Source of the DNA: Psettodes erumei
Lineage: Eukaryota > Chordata > Actinopteri > Pleuronectiformes > Psettodidae
DNA length: 64,000 nt
Reading direction: 5' to 3'
Assembly (NCBI GenBank): GCA_016785225.1
Contig: JAFBJZ010000413.1
Location: forward strand, 1 to 64,000
Part shown: in pieces, positions 46,666 through 56,221 of the stretch
How the letters are laid out: every line of letters begins with the position of its first letter
Numbering within the stretch: position 1 is the stretch's first letter
Position numbers and translations under genes: made by a program
The notes under the pieces: generated by a model
Database searches by the model: none
What the model was told of the DNA's origin: nothing
Seen by the model: the letters and a program-made list of their open reading frames with translations, nothing else

Positions 46666-47054
46666 AGTGTTCTGCAGGAGTGTCAATAAACAGGGTTAGC
46701 ATCTTAACTCGAGCAAGGCAGTTTTCCTTCCATATGATACATTTTTAATATGAAGTGCTTCACTTTTTTGAAAAATACACAGATCATACAAAATCTGTAA
46801 CTTGAAGTTAAGCAATAGGCTATTGAAAATTTCTGTTCATAGGAACTGTAAAATGGCATGCCGTTCAATAAAATAGCTTTGTGTTTGTTTTTTAACTTGT
46901 ATTTGTTGTACAGCAATTTGATGTCCAAGCTCAGTGTCCATGTTTTAGCTTTAAACAATAGATAAAATATAGTTGAAAGTTGACCAACATTTTCTTTTTT
47001 TTATTAATGTTGGACATGCCTAAAAACGGGACATCAGGGTGAAAGTGGTTAGTA

Positions 47055-48297
47055 CACTATATTACCAAAAGTATTCGCTCACCTGCCTTGACTCATACTA
47101 TGAACTGAAGTGCCATCCCATTCCTAACCCATAGAGTTCAATATGATGTCGGTCCACCTTTTGCAGCTATTACAGCTTCAACTCTTCTGGGAAGACTGTC
47201 CACAAGGTTGAGGAGAGTGTTTATAGGAATTTTTGACCATTCTTACAAAAGCGCATTGGTGAGGTCACACATTGATGTTGGTCGAGAAGGCCTGGTTCTC
47301 AGTCTCCGCTCTAATTCATCCCAAAGGTGTTCTATCGGGTTCAGGTCAGGACTCTGTGCAGGCCAGTCAAGTTCATCCACACCAGACTCTGTCATCCATG
47401 TCTTTATGGACCTTGCTTTGTGCACTGGTGCACAGTCATGTTGGAAGAGGAAGGGGCCCGCTCCAAACTGTTCCCACAAGGTTGGGAGCATGGAACTGTC
47501 CAAAATGTTTTGGTATCCTGAAGCATTCAAAGTTCCTTTCACTGGAACTAAGGGGCCAAGCCCAGCTCCTGAAAAACAACCCCACACCATAATTCCTCCT
47601 CCACCAAATTTCACAGTCGGCACAATGCAGTCTGAAATGTACCGTTCTCCTGGCAACCTCCAAACCCAAACTTGTCCATCAGATTGCCAGATGGAAAAGC
47701 GTGATTCATCACTCCAGAGAACGCATCTCCACTGCTCTAGAGGCCAGTGGCGGCGTGCTTTACACCATTGCATCCGACGCTTTGCATTGCACTTGGTGAT
47801 GTGTGGCTTGGCTGCAGCTGCTCGGCCATGGAAACCCATTCCATGAAGCTCTCTGCGTACTGTACTTGGGCTAATCTGAAGGTCACATGAAGTTTGTAGC
47901 TCTGTAGCAATTGACTGTGAAGAAAGTCAGCGACCTCTTTGCACTATGCGCTTCAGCATCCGCTGACTCCTCTCTGTCACTTTACGTGGCCTACCACTTC
48001 GTGGCTGAGTTGCTGTTGTTCCCAAACGCTTCCATTTTGTTATAATAGAGTTGACTGTGGAATATTTAGGAGCGAGGAAATTTCACGACTGGATTTGTTG
48101 CACAGGTGGCATCCTATGACAGTTCCACGCTGGAATTCACTGAGCTCCTGAGAGCGGCCCATTCTTTCACAAATGTCTTGTTTCACAGTCTGCATGCCTG
48201 AGTGCTTGATTTTATACACCTGTGGCCAGGCCAAGTGATTAGGACACCTGATTCTGATCATTTGAATGGGTGAGCGAATACTTTTGGTAATATAGTC
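47055..48297 (-). mobile_element. Tc1-like transposon nested in the hAT
   Basis: The left end CACTATATTACCAAAAGTAT and the right end, its inverted copy AATACTTTTGGTAATATAGT, enclose 1243 bp, a normal Tc1 length. TA dinucleotides flank both ends (47053-47054 and 48298-48299). Inverted repeats of about 28 bases (through TTCGCTCACC) are almost perfect. This element is younger than the hAT it interrupts. Confidence 0.93.
47138..48162 (-). pseudogene. Tc1 transposase, one stop plus frameshifts
   Basis: Starts MGRSQELSEFQRGTVIGCHL at 48162, the N-terminal paired-type DNA-binding domain. The frame is lost near 48040-48050 and again before 47900. The catalytic domain is open from 47839 to 47243, with WSDESRF, FQHDCAPVH and SPDLNPIEHLWDE. 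The two last acidic residues are 34 apart (DD34E). A TAA codon at about 47240-47242 precedes the normal C-terminus EWSKIPINTLLNLVDSLPRR, which ends AAKGGPTSY at 47138. Intact length would be about 340 residues. This copy looks younger than the one at 32.8 kb, judging by fewer breaks. Confidence 0.9.
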
Positions 48298-50224
48298 TAT
48301 GTTGTCAACAATCTCCAGCCATTGTCAACTATCGAGAATGAAGCTTTCAGAGAGCTTCTCACAGATCTTCTTCCTACTGCCAAAGTCATCACACGGGTCA
48401 CCCTGCGATCAAGGGTTGAACATTTAGCAAAGACTATAAAAAATGTGTTAACTGAGGAGATAAGTAAAGTGGACCACATCGCCACCACTACAGACTTTTG
48501 GTCAGTTGGGAGAAGGAGCTTTCTTGGTGTGACTGCTCATTGGGTGAACCCTACAGACCTAACTCGACCATCAGCAGCCCTAGCTTGCAGACAGCTAAGA
48601 GGTTCCCACACACACAATGTTTTGGCCATTGCACTCAGTGACATCCATACTGAAACAAACAAAACAAAGTTGTGAGGACAACAACTGATAACGGCTCCAA
48701 CTTCCTGAAGGCTTTTCAAGTTTTTAGTGTGGACAAAAACAATAATGAAGAGAAAGAGGATGAGGAAGGGAATGAGATGGAGGGAGTGGAATTTGTTGAC
48801 ATGACTTCAATCCTAGATGACAATGATGGCTTTGAGTTTGAGCTTCCGAAACATCAACGATGTGCTTGTCATCTCCTCAACTTAGTGTCTACAGTTGATG
48901 CTGAAAAAGCAACAGCCAACGATGGATACAAAAAGCTGCAACGCTCAACATTCAGCAAGTGTTATGGGCTGTGCAGCGATTCTCATCCCAAAATTCAAAA
49001 TGGCCTGGATCAAAGATGATGCTACAGTGAAAATTGGTAAGACAGTATGGAGAAAATAAAGGAAATGAAGAAAATATCCATTAAATTATATCCATTAAAT
49101 TACAAATCGAATATACACTTACTACATTTTTTAAAAATTTTATTACTCCTTTCATACATCAGTCTAATTTTGAATAGTAGTTGAGCCAATTTCTAAGATG
49201 TCTAATTGTCAGAGTCAATACTTCACATTTGTGTTTTTCTCCTTATCTATTCCCTGAATTTGTGTAGCCAATCTGCAAGCTCACACTGCCTTGGTTGTAG
49301 ATCTGTTATTTTCACAATTTGTCACAACTTTTTTCTACTTTTGTGTGTGCTAATTTTGGTTAGTGTTGTTTGTCAATGTAATATTATTTATTCCTTTAGA
49401 ATTATGGAAAATGACAAATGTAATTAAATTTGTCTTATAAAAATGTGACTGTACTAATGCTAGTGTCACCCTCCCTGTGTTTTCAGGGTTGGACTACATC
49501 AGGGAGCAGTTGGAGGATCCTTCCATTTCAGCAGATGCTGGATCTGGCTCATCTGATGAGGGAGACTTCTTCCACACCCTGAAAAGTTCCCACAAAATGC
49601 CAAGCGTCACCAAGCAGCTTGATTCGTACCTGGTCTACTCAACAGACAACATCAAGATTCTCAAGACGTTTCCTGTGGTTCTCAAGTTGTCTGTCAAACT
49701 CAACACACCTCTGCCTGCTTCTGTAGCTTGCGAAAGGCTGTTCGGCATAGCAGGTCTCATCTTCAGCCCAAAAAGAGCATGGCTAGCTGCAGACACTTTT
49801 GAAAATCAGCTTCTACTGAGGATGAACCGCAAGTTCAACTTCTCCACTTGAACCAGAAAGTTTGTTTGTGTGGTGTTACTGTGCCTCAGTTCATGAGGAT
49901 TCCCCCAACATAGTTAAAAAGTGGTTCTTGTGATAAAGATGTTGTTGAATGGTATTCTATACCACATTTCATTCAAGTGAAATTCAAGTGAAATAAAAAA
50001 AAAAGGAGAGAATAATTTGGGGTTTTGTTTCCTTTCATGTGTACTATAAAATACTTGTACTTGTACTTTTGATACTTGAGTATTTTTTCACAAGATGCTT
50101 TTGATACTTAAGTACATTTAATGTGAGGTACTTTTTAAGACTTTTACTCAAGTAATTTTTTTAGGTGACTTTTTCATTTTCAGTTACGGTACTTATACTT
50201 TTTCAAGTAATTTATACAGCTCTG

Positions 50225-50440
50225 CAGAGCTGACACATAGAGTCAAACGAGCAATCACACTCACAGTTACACCTACAGACAATTTAGACTCACCAATCAG
50301 CCTCACCTGCATGTTTTGGGTGGAGTGCCCAGAGAAAACCCATGTAAGCACAGGGAAAACATGCAAACTCCACACAGAAAGGACACGTCTGAACTGGTAT
50401 TTGAACAGGGAACCTTCTTCGTGCTAACCATTGCACCACT
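50225..50440 (-). repeat. tRNA-derived SINE, 5' portion (split by hAT)
   Basis: On the minus strand from 50440: GTGGTGCAATGGTTAGCACG (A-box-like), then GGTTCCCTGTTCAAATACC (B-box-like), the tRNA-type promoter of a SINE. TGTGTGGAGTTTGCATGTT and the body down to the hAT junction follow. The first eight bases (50225-50232) are the right target duplication of the hAT. Confidence 0.75.
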
Positions 50441-51454
50441 GTAATTTGAAATGTCTATACATACGTAAAAACAGTTGGAGTACAAGAATATCATATATAA
50501 TAATAGTACTAAAGTATTAACTCTTTCTAATTAGTGCACTGTTTTAATATAGCAATTAAGGTTATAAAGTTATAAACTTTAATAAAGGATTGGTAAAAGC
50601 ATAACAAAAATACTCAGTGTAACTGGAACATATGATTAAGGTAAAATAAAAATATTCAGAAAAAGTAAAATCATGGAAATAATTTAGAAGCAAATTCAAA
50701 AATGTACATTCCAGTGGTCAAACATCAATTTGTCATGGTGTGCTAACCTGTGCATGTCCATTTTTAAGCAAGAGAACCATAAAAAATGTAATACGTTGAT
50801 ATGGGATATGATATAAGCTAATGATATTCATATAATCACATTCAAATTCACACTTTGTCTAATTATTTCAATTTTAAAACACATACACAAACACGCATAC
50901 ACTAGCTATAATGAAATATTGACAGATGCATACAGTAGATATGGACAATACATACAACTGCAATTTGCAAAGCCAAATAATCACAGTACCTTAACAGTAA
51001 TTGCTTAGAATGGCGAAGGAAGACAGGCCTCAGTATCATTTCTTGGCAGGCCATATCTGCAAAAGTTATGAAAAAAGTTAAGAAATTTACATATCATTTT
51101 TTACACATTCTGATGTGAGTTTTGTACATTGTAAATCAAATAAAATCAAGACAAAACAGGAAGATATTCAGAAGTGAGTTCTTCATTATGGGTTTATTCC
51201 AGTTGCTGTTTTGTGACTGCTGACCCCCATGCAGACTATTCCAACCATCATGCAAGTCCCCTTCTGAAATAAAAATGTTTCAAACAATATCTTCTGCATA
51301 AATAAACCAAAAGAACAGCACATTAAGGTAATAGCAGGTTTCTTTCAGCACTCTGCCAGCTTCTCTTCATTATCCAGTGTTGTCTCATCAGCCCCTTTTA
51401 TTAACCCTGGCACCCTTTCACCCTCACTGCATTTTCAGTTTAGTCATACATTAA
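50441..51454. other. A/T-rich unassigned sequence
   Basis: No open frame of note, no RNA gene and no element end recognised between the SINE and the truncated Polinton. The N-terminal half of the Polinton integrase and any left terminal repeat would be expected here and are not present. Confidence 0.6.
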
Positions 51455-51462
51455 AAACAAGA

Positions 51463-51800
51463 ATGTGGAGATATTTTACGGCCCACAACACCAGACGCTA
51501 CCTCGAGGTCTTACCCGATCTGATAAATAGCTACAACCGCAGTTACCATAGGACTATAAAAATGACCACTATGGAGGTGACCTTGGAGAATGCCGATCGA
51601 GTGTTTCATAACCTGTACAGTACAATCCCCTCACGTCCTGAAATAAAGATGAAATTTAAGACAGGGGATCTGATGAGAATATCCCAGTTGAGAGGACTGT
51701 TTGATAAATCAAAGGCAAAAAACAGGTTTTCGTCAAGTGGAAAAACTGGCCGGAGAAGTTCAACAGCTGGGTTAAAGCCTCGGAAGTACTGGATATATAA
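51463..51800 (+). pseudogene. Polinton integrase, C-terminal remnant with internal deletion
   Basis: Begins in the core-domain end with MWRYFTAHNTRRYLEVLPDL and INSYNRSYHRTIKM, typical of Polinton integrases. The SH3-like part follows (MKFKTGDLMRISQLRGLFDK). The frame then jumps at about 51720 to one giving VFVKWKNWPEKFNSWVKASE and a TAA at 51798-51800. This last piece is the chromodomain-like end of Polinton integrase. About 70 residues normally found between the two are missing, so there has been an internal deletion. The DDE catalytic residues are upstream of the truncation. Confidence 0.85.
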
Positions 51801-51845
51801 AAAAAACCTCGTACGAAGCTCATCGCATCATTCGGACGAGGAATC

Positions 51846-52625
51846 ATGGAACACGCAGAGTCTGAGGGGTTTTACGTGACCCTGCCTTCCAATGCTAGTA
51901 AGGAATTATTTAAAGCGAATACCAGTAGTTGTTACACCGTGGATTTTGCTAAACCCATTGAACTGACTGGAGAATGGATGGTAGGTCTGTGCGACTTTAT
52001 CTATCCTCGCACCTGGTGTAATTTACACCTGGACACCTCGTACGTGGAACTGTTCCAGACGCCCGAGGAACCTGACCAGCCTCTGATCATTTTAAAATTC
52101 GGTCGAGGAGGGTATTACAGCCGTGCTAAAGAGCTCCTGGATCAGTTGATCCCGGCAGTCAGAAAATACAACCCGGCCTTCAACGCTTCTTTCAACAACA
52201 CGACTAAATGCCTCGACATCGCAGGCGACGAGCGATATAAAATCAAGGTCTATCCCCCTCTGGCTTATATGTTAGGGTTAAAAGTCAACGAATGGTGGAC
52301 TCTGGGGAAGCGCTCTAGCCCTTATCCCTGCGATTTCAACGCGGGGACATATAACCTGTTTTTATACACGGATATCGTTCAGTATCAAGCAGTCGGCGAT
52401 AGCTACTCACCTCTGCTGTGTGTAGTGAACGTGAAAGGTGACTACGGAGACGTGGTGAGTCTCAGGTACAACACGGTACATTACCTGCCCGTATCGAAGA
52501 ATTACATCAAAACCATCCACATTGAAATTAAAACAGATCGCAACAGGTTTGTGGACTTTGTTTATGGGAAAACGATAGTCAAGCTGCACTTCAGACCCGT
52601 TCATCGTCCTCTGCCGCTTCGGTAA
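51846..52625 (+). CDS. Polinton minor capsid (penton-like) protein, intact ORF
   Basis: 259 codons without interruption from MEHAESEGFYVTLPSNASKE to a TAA at 52623. It resembles the single jelly-roll minor capsid protein of fish Polintons: N-terminal FYVTLPSNAS, GEWMVGLCDFIYPRTW, a central YPPLAYMLGLKVNEWW, and VVNVKGDYGDVVSLRYNTVH with YLPVSK near the C-terminus. By analogy it would form the capsid vertices. The start lies just after the broken integrase, and the next gene starts two bases after its stop, the tight packing expected of a virus-like element. It is the only Polinton gene here that is fully open. This may be chance in a young relic, or selection. Confidence 0.88.
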   Translation: MEHAESEGFYVTLPSNASKELFKANTSSCYTVDFAKPIELTGEWMVGLCDFIYPRTWCNLHLDTSYVELFQTPEEPDQPLIILKFGRGGYYSRAKELLDQLIPAVRKYNPAFNASFNNTTKCLDIAGDERYKIKVYPPLAYMLGLKVNEWWTLGKRSSPYPCDFNAGTYNLFLYTDIVQYQAVGDSYSPLLCVVNVKGDYGDVVSLRYNTVHYLPVSKNYIKTIHIEIKTDRNRFVDFVYGKTIVKLHFRPVHRPLPLR

Positions 52626-52627
52626 GG

Positions 52628-52981
52628 ATGGCTACGCTACGTCTCAACCAAGATCCTCATCGTTTCGTCAGCTATTATGAAAATCAAGCGGGAGGCGCTC
52701 TGCCCGGGTTTTACGGAGCGCCGATGATGTACAGTAGAGGGATAGGATCTATCTTCTCCAAATTGTTCCGTTTCGTAGCTCCTCTATTGAAGACGGGTTT
52801 CGCCGCGGCGAAACCTCATCTTAAAACGGCCGCCACTAACATCGCCGCCCGCCAGCGGTCAAAAGCGAGTGGTGGGAAAACTGATGGAACGGTTGAATCA
52901 GGAGGGTGCTGGAGGTGTTATGGTAAGGAAGTCTGCACAGAGCTCCGATATATTTTACTTTTTCTCGTCGCCTGTGATTAG
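52628..52981 (+). pseudogene. Polinton PX-like small virion protein, frameshifted
   Basis: Starts MATLRLNQDPHRFVSYYENQ. A glycine-rich GGALPGFYGAPMMYSRGIGS and an amphipathic FSKLFRFVAPLLKTGFAAAK follow, as in the small PX/pVI-like protein between penton and major capsid in Polintons. After about residue 80 the frame appears to slip (near 52865); the alternative frame gives GGVMVRKSAQSSDIFYFFSS, closer to the basic C-terminus of relatives. The start codon is set by the tight spacing to the penton gene. Confidence 0.7.
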
Positions 52982-52989
52982 GAAAAAAA

Positions 52990-53939
52990 ATGTCTCTTTT
53001 ACATCATACGACCAAATGCATCTTGGCAGAACTGGATCTATTTTCCGCTCCTATGATACAAGTATCCATAGAGGATAAAAAATATCAAGAATGTCAGCCC
53101 CTCTCAGCGCTGAGTGACAACGCTCCCATAGAATTCTTCATTCCTGGAGAAGGTGAACGACACCATGCTCCATCTCCGGGTGGAAATTACGGAGAAGGAC
53201 AGAAGCGACATAGCCGCAGATACAGCCGTATCGCTCGTCACTTATCCTCTCAATACAATTTTCAACCAATGCAATGTTATTCTCGCAGACAGATTGATTT
53301 CACAGTCCAGCGCCACACATCCGTACAGAGCCATCATCGAGAGTCTGCTCAACTTTTCAGAAGATACGCTAAAAAGTCAATTTAGCACCGGCCTGTTTTA
53401 CAAAGACACCGCGGGTGCTATGGACTCTATCGTGATCGCTAACGGGCCGAATAAAGGATTAAATCAGAGAGCCACATTCACGGTGGGTTCGAGAGAAGTG
53501 AACCTGCTGGGCCCGCTTCACGCAGACATATTTTTCGGCGAGAGACTTTTGCTGAACTAAACTGATACGCGGCAACGACGCCTTCTGTCTGATGGGAATA
53601 CGCAATTCCGAGTATACGCTGAAGATAACGGCCGCATCCCTGTTTGTCAAAAAGCTCACCGTCTCCCCGGCCATCAGGCTGGGTCATGCCACGGCCCTCA
53701 TGAAAGGAAATGCCCTCTACCCCCTCTCGCCCATTACTGTGAAAACCTACTCCATCCCTGAGAATTCCAAGATATGTAACCAGGAGAATCTCTTTCTGGG
53801 TGCTATACCTAAATACATGGTTCTTGGCATGGTTCACTACGACGCCTTCACAGACAGGAGGGACCTGTCACCCTTTAATTTCAGACACAACGATGTGGAG
53901 TACCTGGCACTCTGTCAGACATCTTTAAAAATGTTTTAA
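52990..53939 (+). pseudogene. Polinton major capsid protein, broken and C-terminally truncated
   Basis: Starts MSLLHHTTKCILAELDLFSA with an SAPMIQVSIEDKKYQECQPL segment. After a frameshift near 53150 it continues LRVEITEKDRSDIAADTAVS, then LVTYPLNTIFNQCNVIL and FSTGLFYKDTAGAMDS. A stop at 53560 is followed by another frame (53592-53939) with MGIRNSEYTLKITAASLFVK, YSIPENSKICNQENLFLGAI and FNFRHNDVEYLALCQ. This is the double jelly-roll capsid often annotated in animals as F54H12.2-like. The last third, after LALCQ, is absent. At least two frame breaks make it a relic. Confidence 0.88.
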
Positions 53940-54137
53940 AGATGTTATTGTATGGTATCTGATTTTGTGAATCATTACCGACGCCGCCTTGCTCATCATC
54001 AGCGCGGTCATCATTGTCGTCACAGGGCAGGCTCTTTACAAATGTTTAGCAATGTGTGTAAAACGCTTATATGCATGTAACAAAATACAAAATATATCAA
54101 AGACAGGTTTTATCAAAGATTTATTTATTCATCCGTG

Positions 54138-54141
<4 letters not shown>

Positions 54142-54171
<30 letters not shown>
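54142..54171 (+). repeat. (TG)n microsatellite
   Basis: A pure GT run at the point where plus- and minus-strand Polinton genes converge, just after the truncated capsid gene. Confidence 0.88.
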
Positions 54172-54174
<3 letters not shown>

Positions 54175-54189
54175 ATCAAAGTCAATTTA

Positions 54190-54345
54190 TAGCCGTCCAT
54201 GTGGGGGATAGGGTCATCTTTTTCTTTTTTTCAACTCTTCGAGGCATAGGTGTTCTATCTTTTTCCAGGCCATCTCGATCCATAACCGTCCATACGGGGG
54301 ATAAAGCAATCTTTTTTTTCCTTTTGACGACACGGTAATGGCACA
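54190..54345. repeat. Two-copy repeat of about 97 bp near the ORF 3' end
   Basis: CCGTCCATGTGGGGGATAGG near 54193 recurs as CCGTCCATACGGGGGATAAA near 54287, each followed by a T-rich ATCTTTTT tract. On the minus strand both lie at the acidic/basic tail of the converging Polinton ORF, so the tail may have grown by duplication. Confidence 0.6.
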
Positions 54346-55022
54346 GGTGTTTTATCTTCTTCTTCTTCTTCTTCCTCTCCCCAGCCCTCACTGTCTGATT
54401 TAAGACGGCGGTACTGTTCATGTGCTTGATGATTATTCACCAAAGATAAGGGAATGTTTAGTTCCGCGATCGTATTTAAGAAAGTCATCCAGCCTTTCAG
54501 AGGAGTTTCGGGGGGGGGTTATAAGAGAGGGAGAGGTTTTTAAATAAATCCATCATATGAGATCCTTTCACCACATTCCCTTGATAAATAAATTCACCCC
54601 TACTCGTCCACCCTCCGTCACAGCTGGACAATTTCTGCATGATGTACCGCGTGTTTATACGGTCCCGGGGGGGTAGGGATTTTAATACTTCATCTGCTGT
54701 ATCGTCGGATTCAACCCGGTCAGATTCCTGCACAGCCGGAGGGGTCAGGGTCAGACTCTGGTGGCGGTGGCGCTGTTGACGGCAAGGGGTCGCTTAGCAG
54801 ATGGAGAGTAACCCGACGCTCTTCAATCTGACCTTGTTTCATCAGGGTGAGATATCTCCACAGCAGAGCCTTGTACCTCTTGACTTTTTCATTACAGAGT
54901 ATAGCTCTCATTCTTTCATCCAAATCATCTTCGGCCGTCTGTCTGATGGAGGGCTCCGCAGGTTGAGTCAGTCTTTTCAGCTGATGAGGTGAAACGAAAA
55001 ACATTTTGTTCACCTTGGTCAT
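54255..55022 (-). pseudogene. Conserved fish Polinton ORF of unknown role, frameshifted
   Basis: Starts MTKVNKMFFVSPHQLKRLTQ and has PSIRQTAEDDLDERMRAIL, then RYKALLWRYLTLMKQGQIE. After a frameshift (about 54720) it has LKSLPPRDRINTRYIMQKLS, WTSRGEFIYQGNVVKGSHMM, and after a second at a nine-G run (54510-54518) LKGWMTFLNTIAELNIPLSL with an acidic tail. I know this arrangement from fish Polintons, where it lies opposite the capsid genes, but no function is established to my knowledge. The phrase VKGSHMxDL is the most conserved part. The two breaks could include sequencing error in the G run. Confidence 0.65.
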
Positions 55023-55052
55023 TTTTTTTTAAAAAACGAATCCGACCTTCGA

Positions 55053-55390
55053 TTAACATCTTTGCAGTATTCCGCCTAGCAGGTTTCCCAGGAGCAGTAT
55101 GGCCGCTGACAGCAGAGGAAAAATAAATAAAATAAATCCCCCTGTCTGTTTCTTCAAAACTTGATGTTTATGTTTTAAACTGGTTTTCTTATCGGCCAGC
55201 AGTCTGATGATCTTTTTCTGACGTTTCAATTTTTTGTATAGAGAAGTAGATCGGGGGATGTTCGCCTTCAAAAGATTTCACACAGTGCCTGGAGAAAGTC
55301 GGGGGAACTGTGAGCGATAATATCTTTACGTTTCTGAGGCGATGCTCAGTACAAAGCTTGTTGTAAGACGGCGTTCCTTTTTATATGCTG
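55053..55390 (-). pseudogene. Polinton small protein with hydrophobic C-terminus
   Basis: The N-terminal part reads in one frame (SLQQALY, KRKDIIAHSSPDFLQALCEI). The C-terminal part is in another (55271-55053): MKANIPRSTSLYKKLKRQKK, IIRLLADKKTSLKHKHQVLK and GGFILFIFPLLSAAILLL. It has a basic helical stretch followed by a single membrane-like segment. Relatives sit next to the ATPase in fish Polintons; the role is unknown. The last 72 codons alone are open and could be taken for a small gene. Confidence 0.6.
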
Positions 55391-55402
55391 TGACATGGTA
55401 AC

Positions 55403-56039
55403 CTACTTGTTTTTAAGCAGGTAGATGATGGGCCATTGCTTGGGAAGTAAACCACTCCTCACTCTGTATCGTCCTGGACAGGAAGGTGTGAGATCGAGGA
55501 TTAAATACCCATAGGGATCTTTGGTGGCATCTTCGAGGCTTTCCAAGAAAATTGTTTTTTACAAGGGGAAAATTTGACGAGACAGAATATTCATCTGTAA
55601 TTTGTCTCGCGGGCTTTTAAACAACATTATTACTGTTTAAACTGATAGTACGGCTGTATTTACCCTGATGAAATACATTCTGAGTTAACATCATGACCGA
55701 AATATTGTTATGATGTCAGTATTGTGTGAAAATTTTAACAACCTCGAGATGATCGGAGGCTTGAAAAATGACATTGTCCAGGACAATCAGGGTATCCTCG
55801 AAATCTTCAAAAGAATCAGGCAGCCCTTCGATAAATTTAATTTTTTTGTTTGTTTTCTGCAATTCAGCATACAGGGGTTGAAAAGAAGTGCAAACAATAT
55901 TCTCAGGTACAGTATTCATTGCATGTTCACAGTTTTCCAACACAGATTTTACAAAATGAGATTTACCGGATCTGCTGGGTCCTACAATCAAACACGAAAA
56001 AGGCACTTTTAGTCTAGTGTCATATTCAACCTCCTCCAT
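55403..56039 (-). pseudogene. Polinton packaging ATPase (A32/FtsK-HerA type), broken
   Basis: The likely start MEEVEYDTRLKVPFSCLIV (56039) leads directly into Walker A GPSRSGKSHFVKSVL. Walker B is DTLIVLDNVI. Identity is supported by VCTSFQPLYAELQKTNKKI and the position beside the small hydrophobic ORF. The frame ends at 55716; further similarity continues in other frames (SLNSN, KKQFLESLEDATKDPYGYLI-like, RVRSGLLPKQWPIIYLLKNK) down to a TAG at 55403. A full protein would be about 210 residues. In viruses of this kind the ATPase pumps DNA into the capsid. Confidence 0.85.
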
Positions 56040-56221
56040 TTTTTCAGAACAATAATTTTTTTTATAAAAATATAAAAAAAACATAAACTCATAACACAAT
56101 TACAAAAAATAAAATAATAATACCAATAATAATACTACTACTAATAATAACAATAATAATAAAGAAATACAAAATCTAATAACTGAACGGCAGAGTCGTC
56201 CTGTCAGGGAAGAGGCATCTC

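Larger units (their letters stand above)
46182..49851 (+). pseudogene. hAT transposase (Tol2/hobo type), broken
   Basis: The likely start MAAAEHVDEGDTEDGAQRS (46184) leads to WSYLESMFRYLGMEGNS and, after a lost base, the BED zinc-finger start MKCILCLPKCHEI with FTNSPSNLKK. The central block (48310-48675) has LSTIENEAFRELLTDLLP and TTDFWSVGRRSFLG, including the first catalytic aspartate. A frameshift at about 48672 leads into TTTDNGSNFLKAF with the second aspartate. KHQRCACHLLNLV follows, a typical C-x2-H motif (48849-48890). Most of the following 200 or so residues are gone. The end (49486-49851) is the hAT dimerisation domain: PLPASVACERLFGIAGLIFS and ENQLLLRMNRKFNF. Confidence 0.9.
45882..50224 (+). 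mobile_element. Tol2-like hAT transposon, complete ends, dead
   Basis: Starts CAGAGGTGTATAGTAACG and ends TTTATACAGCTCTG; the terminal CAGAG-TGTA inverted repeat resembles that of medaka Tol2. Sub-terminal sequence rich in TACTTTTACTT and ACTTAAGTA on both ends is also Tol2-like. A perfect 8 bp duplication flanks it and it sits inside a SINE. The transposase reads on plus in at least three coding blocks, but is interrupted by frameshifts and by a whole Tc1 element. Confidence 0.92.

Noticed and set aside
47208..47846. 212-codon plus-strand open frame
   Set aside because: It is the antisense of the Tc1 transposase catalytic domain, whose DD34E motifs and terminal repeats are on the minus strand.
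53478..53837. 119-codon minus frame within the capsid region
   Set aside because: It is the shadow of the major capsid relic on plus, which carries the conserved motifs.
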